Shown here: positions 6,366-12,405 of the stretch, one piece after another
Layout of the letters: each line of letters begins with the position of its first letter
How positions within the stretch are numbered: position 1 is the stretch's first letter
Source of the DNA: JBHIBD01 sp046758865
Lineage (GTDB): Bacteria; Planctomycetota; Brocadiia; Brocadiales; Bathyanammoxibiaceae
Reading direction: 5' to 3'
Assembly (NCBI GenBank): GCA_046758865.1
Contig: JBHIBD010000064.1
Span: 1 to 12,697 of the forward strand
Length of the DNA stretch: 12,697 nt
Notes under the pieces: model-generated
Database searches by the model: none
What the model saw: only the letters and a program-made list of their open reading frames with translations
What the model was told of the DNA's origin: nothing
Program-made: the position numbers and the translations under genes

Positions 6366-6824
6366 TCATTTCTTTTCCTCTTCTGCAAACAACCCCTTTT
6401 CGGTATATTCCTTATATTCTTGCTCCAACCACGACTGGATGTCTGGTGCACCCTGCACTAAGTCTTTAAGGTCTTCTTCCAGGGTGTTGGGCTCTATTAC
6501 CACGAACCAACCCTTTCCATAAGGGTCTGTATTTACCAGACGCGGGTCGTCAATGACCTCCTGGTTTACTTCTGCAATCGTTCCGCTCACGGGGGCCTTT
6601 AGTGGGCCGATATATTTGCCAGCCTCAAGGGAACCAAATGAACGCCCCTTGGTGGCTGTCCTTCCTGGAGGCAGCAACTTGACATAGGCCACTGTACCTG
6701 CCGCCTTCTGGCCAAACTGGTCCAGGCCCACCCTTACCTTGCCACCTTCTATCTTGGCCCATAGGTGGTCCTTACGGTCGTAAAAGAACTCGTCGGGGAG
6801 AAATACATCCTCGAACTTGGCCAT
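6366..6824 (-). CDS. GcvH-like lipoyl-binding protein (LbpA candidate)
   Basis: The 152-residue protein has the glycine cleavage H-protein fold. Recognisable parts are DHLWAKIEGGKVRVGL (19-34), AAGTVAYVKLLPPG, and the lipoyl loop SLEAGKYIGPLKAPVSG, where Lys70 aligns with the lipoylated lysine of GcvH (ESVKxxSxxxxPVSG). The downstream VNTDPYGKGWFVVIEP is the usual H-protein strand. The C-terminus is longer than GcvH and highly charged. No glycine cleavage P or T protein is in the window. The gene follows the HdrD-like gene by 17 nt and shares an operon with tusA and dsrE-type genes. This context is typical of LbpA proteins, which serve sHdr-type sulfur metabolism rather than glycine breakdown. 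The start has GAGG 8 nt upstream. Lipoylation and sulfur role are inferred. Confidence 0.88.
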   Translation of the reverse strand: MAKFEDVFLPDEFFYDRKDHLWAKIEGGKVRVGLDQFGQKAAGTVAYVKLLPPGRTATKGRSFGSLEAGKYIGPLKAPVSGTIAEVNQEVIDDPRLVNTDPYGKGWFVVIEPNTLEEDLKDLVQGAPDIQSWLEQEYKEYTEKGLFAEEEKK

Positions 6825-6841
6825 TGATAAAACCTCGGCAT

Positions 6842-8830
6842 CTAAATGGATTTGAGGAGTAGTTCGGTTATATCCATCACCTGCAGTCTGCCTTCAAGAT
6901 GTTTCCTTGCACCGTGGAACATGCGTTTACACTGTGGACATGCTACTACAAGTGCCTCGGCACCGGTCTCCAGGAAGGTGTTGTAGGTGCTATACGATAT
7001 CTCAGAGGCCATGATGGGGTCTGCGGCCTCCAAGACTCCGCCACCTCCGCAGCAGATGGCCCTGGACTTATGGTTGCGCGTCTCACGGAAATCAATTCCA
7101 GGAATGGCCCTTAATACCTCCCTTGGAGACTCGTACACACCAACGTTTCTCCCCAAATCACATGGGTCATGGTAGGTTACCTTCAACTTGTTCTGGCTGG
7201 GCTTAAGCCTTCCCTCCTTTAGAAGCTCCTTTATAAACTGGGTAGAGTGCTTGAGTTTTACTCCTTCCAGGAATGGGGAATATTCATTGTCCCAGGTCAT
7301 ATAACAGGAGGGGCAATTGAAGACCACTGTATCCGCCCCAATCTCCCTTAATTTCTTGATATTGTGCCTCCTGAGCCCTTCCATCTTGTCCTTCATACCA
7401 GCGGCCTTTAGTGGAAAGCCGCAGCAGAACTCTTCAGGACCCAGTATGGTAAAGTCTACCCCCGCCCTTATGAGCAGAGCGGCAAATGCCTGGGGTATAT
7501 CCTGTGCCAGGGGTGAAAAACTGGATACGCAGCCTACAAAGTACAGGACCTTTGCCTTGGGCTTCTGGAGCCCTTCATAAGATGGGTTTCCCCCCATGAA
7601 ATCTACCCACAATGCCCGCTCTACGTTGGGATAGTTGAATATGTTCCCTTCGTTGGCCACACCGTCCTTTAGGTGTGTAAAGCCCTTGGGAAATTTGCTG
7701 ACCCCTGTGGAATATTCTTGTCTTATCGAGTACCAAAGATTTTGGAGGTCTATTTTGGAGGGGCACACATGGGTGCAGTAGCCGCATAACGTACAGCGGA
7801 AGGCGGCCTCTGAAAGGGTGAACAGGTCCTGTTCAGAGAATTTCCTTCCGCCAAGAAACCTGGACGCCCACCTGGGACCGTATTTATGGAGGAGGTGGCC
7901 TCTTATGTCTTTAAGCTTTACGGCAGGCGCTATAGGGTCCACCTCGCGGTTTTTGTAGGTCTCACATACTCTGAGGCACTCTCCACAGCGGGTACACCCC
8001 GAAAATTCTATGAGCTGTTTAAGGGTAAAGTTTGGGGTGTTCCCATTTGGGTCAATAGAAACGAAAGACTGCCTGTGGTCGAGTGAATTGAGCATCAGTG
8101 TGAGAGGGGTGGCAAATAGATGAAAGACCCTGGAAAAAGGGATATATGAAAAGAATGCCAGTGAGACCAGGGCGTGGAACCACCAGGTGTAAAGGTGTGA
8201 GCTAGTCCAGTCTAGGTCCAGGGGTGAGAAGATAGTCGCTAGGCTGGCACCAATAAACGATGCCCTTGACTCCAGGGCGCCAGATAACAGACGGAGTCCC
8301 TCCACCACATACCCGCTTACAAGGGATGCAAGAAGTAGTAGCACCAGAATCTTATCGTCCAGAAATGTCTTCAGGTAGGGTAGCTTCAATACGTAACGTC
8401 TGTGCAGGGCCAGGAGAAGGCCCACAAGCAGGAGTATTCCAGCGGCATCATTGACAAAGGCAAACCATGGTTCGTCCTTTCCAATCTCCAAAATGCCCCA
8501 ATCAGTGAATTGGTCGCCTAGACTCCCTATAAAGAAAAGGATGCAAAAGCCCAGCGCCAGGGGGAAGTGCATGGGCCAGCGTGTGGGGTCTTCCCTTAAA
8601 AGGGTCTTTTCAAGCAAGATGTCTCGGTAAAATAGGCGGAAGAAACCCCTGGCGAAAAGCACCTTATATAGGGCGCTGGTGAGAAAGGAAAGTCTCTCGC
8701 CGAAGCTACCCGCGTTGGTCCTGGTAAGACTCCCCTTAAACCAGAAGCCCAGGTTGGCAAGGATGCCTACAACAAATACGAAGACCGACAGGACTTCAAC
8801 TGCAAGAAATAGGCGTGGGTATTGCTCCAA
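6842..8830 (-). CDS. Membrane-anchored HdrD-type iron-sulfur disulfide reductase (HdrDE-like fusion)
   Basis: The 662-residue fusion has an N-terminal membrane domain with about five hydrophobic segments (near 7-30, 87-105, 122-145, 158-180 and 208-240). These contain histidines at 88, 143, 212, 219 and 237 that could bind heme b as in NarI/HdrE-type subunits. Two [4Fe-4S] ferredoxin motifs follow (Cys279/282/285/289 and Cys346/349/352/356). Two CCG domains come next (Cys434, CCG 469-471, Cys506/509; Cys557, CCG 593-595, Cys631/634), the ligands of the noncubane cluster that works on disulfides in HdrB/HdrD. It would exchange electrons between membrane quinone and a cytoplasmic disulfide or lipoamide. 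The start is TTG at 8830 with AAGGGA 8 nt upstream; an in-frame TAA lies just ahead of it. DsrMK- or GlpC-like roles are alternatives. Confidence 0.9.
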   Translation of the reverse strand: MEQYPRLFLAVEVLSVFVFVVGILANLGFWFKGSLTRTNAGSFGERLSFLTSALYKVLFARGFFRLFYRDILLEKTLLREDPTRWPMHFPLALGFCILFFIGSLGDQFTDWGILEIGKDEPWFAFVNDAAGILLLVGLLLALHRRYVLKLPYLKTFLDDKILVLLLLASLVSGYVVEGLRLLSGALESRASFIGASLATIFSPLDLDWTSSHLYTWWFHALVSLAFFSYIPFSRVFHLFATPLTLMLNSLDHRQSFVSIDPNGNTPNFTLKQLIEFSGCTRCGECLRVCETYKNREVDPIAPAVKLKDIRGHLLHKYGPRWASRFLGGRKFSEQDLFTLSEAAFRCTLCGYCTHVCPSKIDLQNLWYSIRQEYSTGVSKFPKGFTHLKDGVANEGNIFNYPNVERALWVDFMGGNPSYEGLQKPKAKVLYFVGCVSSFSPLAQDIPQAFAALLIRAGVDFTILGPEEFCCGFPLKAAGMKDKMEGLRRHNIKKLREIGADTVVFNCPSCYMTWDNEYSPFLEGVKLKHSTQFIKELLKEGRLKPSQNKLKVTYHDPCDLGRNVGVYESPREVLRAIPGIDFRETRNHKSRAICCGGGGVLEAADPIMASEISYSTYNTFLETGAEALVVACPQCKRMFHGARKHLEGRLQVMDITELLLKSI

Positions 8831-8886
8831 GATTTTTATCCCTTAAGCGTGCAATCCTTCAGTGTATGTAGGTCAGCTAAAGGCGG

Positions 8887-9150
8887 TTAGTCTGCCTTTT
8901 CTATAAAAATCCTCCAGAGGTTGTCGGCCTCCTGGACGATTTCTATAGGATAGCCCTTCTTTTGGCAGAAATTGGGGATTGTGTTTTTGGCAGCCGGCTC
9001 GTAGTCGCACGTAACCTCCAGAACCTGCCCCTTTGAAATACCCTTCAATGAGTCCCTGGTATCTATCAAGGTGTATGGACATATCTTACCACGAATATCC
9101 ACCGACCGGTCAGGCTGTCTTTCCCGCAAGGAAGCCATTTCCTCTTCCAA
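8887..9150 (-). CDS. TusA-family sulfur carrier protein 1
   Basis: An 87-residue SirA/TusA-fold protein that would carry persulfide sulfur on the single motif cysteine, Cys24, in DIRGKICPYTLIDTRDSL. Classical TusA has CPxP; here it is CPYT, as in the other TusA copy of this operon. A second pair of cysteines (Cys48 in TCDYEP and Cys62 in NFCQKK) is unusual for TusA. The frame begins at TTG 9150 close to an AAGGG, but the ATG at 9138 preceded by GGAAGAGG is equally possible and gives 83 residues. It lies 9 nt after the dsrH-like stop, and about 56 nt before the HdrD-like start. Partner could be the DsrEFH proteins or the HdrD-like enzyme. Confidence 0.88.
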   Translation of the reverse strand: MEEEMASLRERQPDRSVDIRGKICPYTLIDTRDSLKGISKGQVLEVTCDYEPAAKNTIPNFCQKKGYPIEIVQEADNLWRIFIEKAD

Positions 9151-9159
9151 AGGCCCTTA

Positions 9160-9429
9160 CTATGCAAAATTTATGACCTTGTTCTGAACTATCAGGTCTA
9201 CAAGCTGGCCGTAACCTATAAATTCCACGTCCTCAGGGACACGGTCTACCAGGCCCCTTTTTTCGACGTCGTCTCTCAATATGTACACCTTTGCCTTCGA
9301 ACCCACAAAGCGTCGTGCATCAAAGTAAACGCCATCCTGTATAAGCACCACCTGGGCGTCGGCATCCAGTTTTGCTATCTTAAGGCCGTTTTCGCCGTAA
9401 GCCTTGTTTATCAGGTAAAGATTAGACAC
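9160..9429 (-). CDS. DsrH/TusB-family protein without cysteine
   Basis: An 89-residue small DsrH/TusB-like protein, the third member of a DsrEFH-type set. The pattern of alternating strands and helices, the VVLIQDGVYFDAR core and the length fit DsrH. No cysteine is present anywhere, whereas the DsrH of Allochromatium vinosum has a functional one, so it is likely structural here. The start is GTG at 9429 with GGGGTGGA upstream. The gap to the preceding gene is 11 nt. Assignment rests on fold pattern and position in the operon. Confidence 0.8.
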   Translation of the reverse strand: MSNLYLINKAYGENGLKIAKLDADAQVVLIQDGVYFDARRFVGSKAKVYILRDDVEKRGLVDRVPEDVEFIGYGQLVDLIVQNKVINFA

Positions 9430-9440
9430 TTAATCCACCC

Positions 9441-9791
9441 CTAAAAATCTATCACAAAATCTGCCGCTTGGACGAGCGTTACAAGCTCTTTGCGTGACGT
9501 AATATCAAACTCGGTGGCAACATCCCTCTCCTTTATCCCACGTTCCTTCAGAGACTCTTTCTCCACCACCATCTTGGCACCCTGTTTCTGAAGGGTTGAT
9601 ATATACTTTTCCGTGTCCCTTCTGTCTACACCATGAAGGGTGAAGTAGATGCCATCGCCTAAATAAGCCACAGTGACAGTATTCTCGTCAATGCCACTTG
9701 TGATTCCCACAGCAGCCCTCAGCCCTTCTGTGTAATAGATGCTGCCGTGCGGTACCTGGTTTATAGTGACAAGTACCGTCTTTTGAGCCAC
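9441..9791 (-). CDS. DsrF/TusC-like DsrE-family protein
   Basis: A 116-residue protein with a DsrE/DsrF fold, from a VLVTINQVPHGSIYYTEGLRA start, then VAYLGDGIYFTLHG and a C-terminal TLVQAADFVIDF. It contains no cysteine, as is usual for DsrF/TusC, so it is expected to be a non-catalytic partner in a hexameric complex with the DsrE- and DsrH-like proteins. The start is GTG at 9791 with AGGGGGG about 7 nt upstream. It lies 14 nt after the dsrE-like stop. The DsrE versus DsrF label is by gene order and the missing cysteine. Confidence 0.83.
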   Translation of the reverse strand: MAQKTVLVTINQVPHGSIYYTEGLRAAVGITSGIDENTVTVAYLGDGIYFTLHGVDRRDTEKYISTLQKQGAKMVVEKESLKERGIKERDVATEFDITSRKELVTLVQAADFVIDF

Positions 9792-9805
9792 AAGAAGCCC
9801 CCCTA

Positions 9806-10159
9806 TTATAATGTAATAAGGCTATCTACCTCACTTACTATCTCGGCGAAGTCTGGCAATCCACCAACCACCACGCCTTCAATATAATCCTTTCCCTTCT
9901 CCAGCCCACGCGCATTCACGCAAATGCCACAGGCTATAATCTTTGCGCCCTTTTTCACCAGCTCCTCAAAACGGTCCTTGGGCACGGTGGGTATATCAGG
10001 GAAGGTTTGAAATTTTATGGGATTATACACACCATCGAGATACAGAAACATCTGTACCTCGTGGCCCTTGTCCAGAGCAGCGTTAGCAATATTACAGGCC
10101 GTCTCCCAATTCTCGAACTGGTAAGGACCAAGGGTGAGCAACAAACCTATCTTTGCCAT
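9806..10159 (-). CDS. DsrE/TusD-like sulfurtransferase subunit
   Basis: A 117-residue DsrE-family protein that would pass persulfide sulfur to or from TusA. The family position of the catalytic cysteine is occupied by ACGICVNARG, with Cys77 and Cys80 as candidates. Cys22 (TACNIANAAL) is a further cysteine near the N-terminus. MFLYLDGVYN is the strand typical of the fold. It starts at ATG 10159 with TGGA 8-9 nt upstream, 16 nt after the E1-like gene, and is followed by dsrF- and dsrH-like genes, giving the usual E-F-H order. No dsrAB or other dsr genes are in the window. Confidence 0.87.
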   Translation of the reverse strand: MAKIGLLLTLGPYQFENWETACNIANAALDKGHEVQMFLYLDGVYNPIKFQTFPDIPTVPKDRFEELVKKGAKIIACGICVNARGLEKGKDYIEGVVVGGLPDFAEIVSEVDSLITL

Positions 10160-10175
10160 TTGGTTATTCCATAGA

Positions 10176-10979
10176 CTAGAAATGTACCTGGCAGAATTCT
10201 TGGTAGTCTATGAGCTCTTTAATTGTCGGTTTATCCCCGCAGACTGGGCACTTGGGGTTCCTGCGGATACGTACCTTGCTGAACTCCGAGGTTAGGGCGT
10301 TATAGAGTAAAAGCTGCCCCTTGAGAAGCTCTCCCTTGCCCAAGAGGAGCTTTATCACCTCCGTGGCCTGGATAGTCCCTATTACCCCGGGCAACACCCC
10401 AAGCACACCGGCCTCCTGACAGGAGGGCACCATGTCGGCGGGTGGAGGCGTTTCAAAGAGACACCTGTAACAAGCCGTCTCACCCGGCACAATGGTAGTT
10501 ACCTGGCCTTCGAACTTAAAGATAGAGCCGTGGGATAAGGGTTTGCCCAGCATCACACAGGCGTCGTTGACGAGATACCTTGTAGGAAAATTATCGGAAC
10601 CGTCAAGTATTACGTCATAGCCCTTTATGATGTCCATTATGTTTTCAGCGGTGAGCCTCTGCATGTAGGGAATTACCTCTACATCGGGGTTAATGGCCTC
10701 AAGGGTGGCCTTTGCAGAGAGGGCCTTAGGGTAGCCTACGTCCTTTGACGAGTGCAGTATCTGGCGCTGGAGGTTGGAGTGGTCCACATCGTCATTATCC
10801 ACTATGCCGAGCTTTCCGACGCCGGCCGCGGCCAGATAAAGGGCCGCAGGTGAGCCCAGCCCGCCGGCACCTACCAGAAAGACCTTCGACCCGAGGAGCT
10901 TCTTCTGTCCCCGCCCGCCTATCTCGTTCAGTATGATGTGCCTTGAATAGCGCTTTATCTGTTCTTCGGAAAAATCCAT
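10176..10979 (-). CDS. MoeB/ThiF-family E1-like adenylyltransferase
   Basis: The 267-residue protein adenylates the C-terminal glycine of a ubiquitin-like sulfur carrier such as ThiS, MoaD or a related protein. Features are YSRHIIL near the N-terminus, nucleotide-binding GAGGLGSP (37-44), the DNDDVDHSNLQRQ loop (61-73), DGSDNFPTRY (126-135), the zinc cysteines Cys170/Cys173 and Cys244/Cys247, and Cys187 in PSCQEAG at the position of the ThiF/Uba-type catalytic cysteine. There is no rhodanese domain. It begins 4 nt after the first tusA-like gene. The operon shows no ThiS- or MoaD-like gene ending in Gly-Gly, so its substrate must be encoded elsewhere or is unusual. Confidence 0.9.
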   Translation of the reverse strand: MDFSEEQIKRYSRHIILNEIGGRGQKKLLGSKVFLVGAGGLGSPAALYLAAAGVGKLGIVDNDDVDHSNLQRQILHSSKDVGYPKALSAKATLEAINPDVEVIPYMQRLTAENIMDIIKGYDVILDGSDNFPTRYLVNDACVMLGKPLSHGSIFKFEGQVTTIVPGETACYRCLFETPPPADMVPSCQEAGVLGVLPGVIGTIQATEVIKLLLGKGELLKGQLLLYNALTSEFSKVRIRRNPKCPVCGDKPTIKELIDYQEFCQVHF

Positions 10980-10983
10980 ACCC

Positions 10984-11259
10984 TCAATCAGTCTCCTTTT
11001 TAAATACCATCTTCCAGTCAGTATCGTTTACTTTATCGACTGTCAATACCTTCTGCCCCTCGTTTTTCATGCTCTTCGGCACGTTTTCAACAGCAGGCGC
11101 ATGGTCTACAATTACCTCCAGGACCTCGCCAATCTGCATGTCCTCCAGTGCAAGCTTCGACTTCACAAAAGTATAGGGACAGACCTCCCCCCTTAAGTCT
11201 ATTTTGCGATGAGGTGCAACGTCTTTGGTGTCGCTTACCACAATCGTTATTTCCCTCAT
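10984..11259 (-). CDS. TusA-family sulfur carrier protein 2
   Basis: A 91-residue TusA-like protein, the first gene of the operon. Cys27 in DLRGEVCPYTFVKSKLAL is the expected persulfide carrier, again with CPYT in place of the classical CPxP. It is the only cysteine in the protein, which makes it a cleaner single-thiol carrier than copy 1. The ATG at 11259 has no strong Shine-Dalgarno in a leader of about 27 nt. It differs clearly from copy 1, so the two are distinct genes with probably different partners. Confidence 0.88.
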   Translation of the reverse strand: MREITIVVSDTKDVAPHRKIDLRGEVCPYTFVKSKLALEDMQIGEVLEVIVDHAPAVENVPKSMKNEGQKVLTVDKVNDTDWKMVFKKETD

Positions 11260-11292
11260 TCTGCAAGTAATGAGATGATGGTAAGAAACTTA

Positions 11293-11320
11293 ATTATAAC
11301 ATAAAAGGGTGCCCTTTCAA
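11293..11320 (-). promoter_or_regulatory. Sigma-70 promoter of the sulfur-relay operon
   Basis: On the minus strand, TTGAAA (11320-11315) and a perfect TATAAT (11298-11293) are separated by 16 nt. Transcription should start near 11286, about 27 nt before the first tusA start. The palindrome AAAGGG-tg-CCCTTT at 11304-11317 overlaps the -35 and spacer, a likely operator position. Confidence 0.65.
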
Positions 11321-11345
11321 CCACTTTTTAATCTTCAAAAAGAGG

Positions 11346-11373
11346 TTGACAGCATCTCATGTCATGTTAAAAT
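11346..11373 (+). promoter_or_regulatory. Sigma-70 promoter of the BFN gene, divergent from the operon promoter
   Basis: A perfect TTGACA at 11346-11351 is followed by a 16-nt spacer and TAAAAT at 11368-11373 (5 of 6). Transcription start is expected near 11380. The -35 boxes of the two divergent promoters are only about 25 bp apart, so they may share regulation. Confidence 0.6.
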
Positions 11374-11416
11374 TACGTTATTACCTTAGTTCACTAGTCC
11401 CCCAGGAGTAAGAGTT

Positions 11417-11821
11417 ATGATAAAGATGGAACTAGCCAGGATAATGATTTCTGAGACCAGTGACCATCAGATTATAGTGCTAAAGGAGTCACAGGGCCAG
11501 CGGAGCTTCCCTATTGTCATCGGGCTTCACGAGGCCTGGGCCATAGACCGCGCAGTAAAAGAGATACCAACTCCAAGGCCACTTACACACGACCTCCTCA
11601 ATAACGTGATAGAGGGGCTGGGGGCAGGCCTTTCACAGATTGTCATAAATGATTTGAGGAATAACACCTTTTACGCCAAGCTGATGATCCATAGAAGCAA
11701 TGGAACCGTTGAGATAGATTCCCGCCCCAGTGATGCCATAGCCCTCGCTATGCAGAGGAAGACACCGATATTTGTGGAAGAGAAGGTTCTCGATGAGGTC
11801 TGCAGGTGGAACAACCTCTAA
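11417..11821 (+). CDS. BFN (bifunctional nuclease)/DUF151 family protein
   Basis: A 134-residue protein of the BFN domain family (bifunctional nuclease of plants; in bacteria mostly uncharacterised). Signatures are FPIVIGLHEAWAI near 30-42, PTPRPLTHDLL near 51-61, FYAKLMI near 84-90 and the conserved EIDSRPSDAIALA near 99-111, with an IFVEEKVLDE end. The start at 11417 has AGGAG 8 nt upstream and a good promoter. It is a stand-alone gene followed with no gap by a tRNA-Ser gene, so the tRNA is probably cotranscribed. Its exact biochemical role is not known to me. Confidence 0.92.
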   Translation: MIKMELARIMISETSDHQIIVLKESQGQRSFPIVIGLHEAWAIDRAVKEIPTPRPLTHDLLNNVIEGLGAGLSQIVINDLRNNTFYAKLMIHRSNGTVEIDSRPSDAIALAMQRKTPIFVEEKVLDEVCRWNNL

Positions 11822-11910
11822 GGAGGGATGGCCGAGTGGACTAAGGCGGCAGTCTTGAAAACTGCTGTGCGCTTTGCGCACCGTGGGTTCGAATCCTACT
11901 CCCTCCGCCA
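11822..11910 (+). tRNA. tRNA-Ser(UGA)
   Basis: An 89-nt class II tRNA. The acceptor stem GGAGGGA (11822-11828) pairs with TCCCTCC (11900-11906), followed by discriminator G and encoded CCA (11908-11910). The anticodon loop CTTGAAA gives anticodon UGA. A long variable arm (GTGCGCTTTGCGCAC) and the T loop GGTTCGAATCC are present. The first base directly follows the BFN stop codon. Confidence 0.97.
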
Positions 11911-11947
11911 CGTAATAAATTTTGCAAGGAGCAAAATTTAGACGTGG
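11908..11947. repeat. Palindrome joining the tRNA 3' end
   Basis: CCACGT (11908-11913) and ACGTGG (11942-11947) flank an inner 10-bp stem TAAATTTTGC/GCAAAATTTA (11916-11925 with 11931-11940) with a 5-nt loop. The outer arm starts with the CCA tail of the tRNA gene, so the junction lies exactly at the tRNA end. There is no T-run that would make it a standard terminator. Confidence 0.8.
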
Positions 11948-11948
11948 C

Positions 11949-11990
11949 CGGGACGTTTAAATTTGCATTAACAAATTTATTACCGTCCCG
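11949..11990. repeat. Second palindrome with the same TAAATTT core
   Basis: CGGGACG (11949-11955) pairs with CGTCCCG (11984-11990), and the inner TAAATTTG (11958-11965) with CAAATTTA (11972-11979) around CATTAA. It follows the first palindrome directly and shares its TAAATTT core, but has a different outer stem. Confidence 0.8.
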
Positions 11991-12010
11991 CCATCATTTA
12001 TTTAAGACTT

Positions 12011-12262
12011 ATGTACTATGTCTATATCCTACAGAGCGAGAAAGATAGTAGACTATATATTGGTTATACAACTAATTTAAAGAAAAGAATTCAGGAACAT
12101 AACAGCGGTAAAAGTTTAGCAACTAAACCATTCCAGCCTTATAAACTTATTTTCTACGAAGCATTTCTTAATAAAGCTGACGCAAAAGCAAGAGAGAAAT
12201 ATTTAAAATCTGGCTGGGGATTTAGAAGTATTAAAAAGATGCTACGGAATTATTTAAATTAA
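12011..12262 (+). CDS. GIY-YIG nuclease domain protein (UPF0213-like)
   Basis: An 83-residue single-domain GIY-YIG nuclease. The signature strands are YYVYILQS and LYIGYT (YVY 3-5, YIG 16-18). The catalytic Arg is in NLKKRIQEHN (about residue 26), and the later conserved KPFQPYKLIFYEAF and REKYLKSGWGFRSIKK follow the UPF0213 pattern. No ribosome binding site is obvious ahead of the ATG. Its AT-rich composition differs from genes left of the tRNA. It stands between palindromes and terminator-like hairpins, as expected for a small mobile cassette. A DNA-cleaving role is by family; target unknown. Confidence 0.9.
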   Translation: MYYVYILQSEKDSRLYIGYTTNLKKRIQEHNSGKSLATKPFQPYKLIFYEAFLNKADAKAREKYLKSGWGFRSIKKMLRNYLN

Positions 12263-12285
12263 AGGTAAGGTGAGGGCTAGCCAGC

Positions 12286-12312
12286 CGATTTTAGGCGCAA
12301 AATCGATTTTTT
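12286..12312 (+). terminator. Rho-independent terminator after the GIY-YIG gene
   Basis: CGATTTT (12286-12292) and AAAATCG (12299-12305) form a 7-bp stem with a 6-nt loop, followed by ATTTTTT (12306-12312). It begins 24 nt past the stop codon. The stem is A/T-rich, so its efficiency is uncertain. Confidence 0.6.
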
Positions 12313-12320
12313 GTCTTTGC

Positions 12321-12355
12321 CCCGCAAAACGGGATGCCAGAAGCGAGCTTTTTTT
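12321..12355 (+). terminator. Possible second hairpin and T-run
   Basis: CCCG (12321-12324) and CGGG (12330-12333) form a small stem. A downstream run of seven T ends the segment at 12349-12355, but the gap to the stem is about 15 nt. It may instead be a hairpin of the same element family as the upstream palindromes. Confidence 0.3.
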
Positions 12356-12370
12356 AACTTCGGAATATGG

Positions 12371-12391
12371 AATACTCTATTCTCGAGTATT
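12371..12391. repeat. 7-bp inverted repeat upstream of the partial gene
   Basis: AATACTC (12371-12377) and GAGTATT (12385-12391) are separated by 7 nt, 15 bp ahead of the ATG of the partial gene at the right edge. It may be an operator or mRNA leader hairpin. Confidence 0.5.
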
Positions 12392-12405
12392 AATTTATTA
12401 AATTA

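Noticed and set aside
6366..6824. Housekeeping glycine cleavage H protein
   Set aside because: Possible by fold, but no gcvT/gcvP nearby and the operon is sulfur-related, so LbpA-like is preferred.
11633..11911. Minus-strand frame across the BFN gene and tRNA
   Set aside because: It reads through the tRNA on the opposite strand, the typical spurious peptide seen when tRNA genes are translated.
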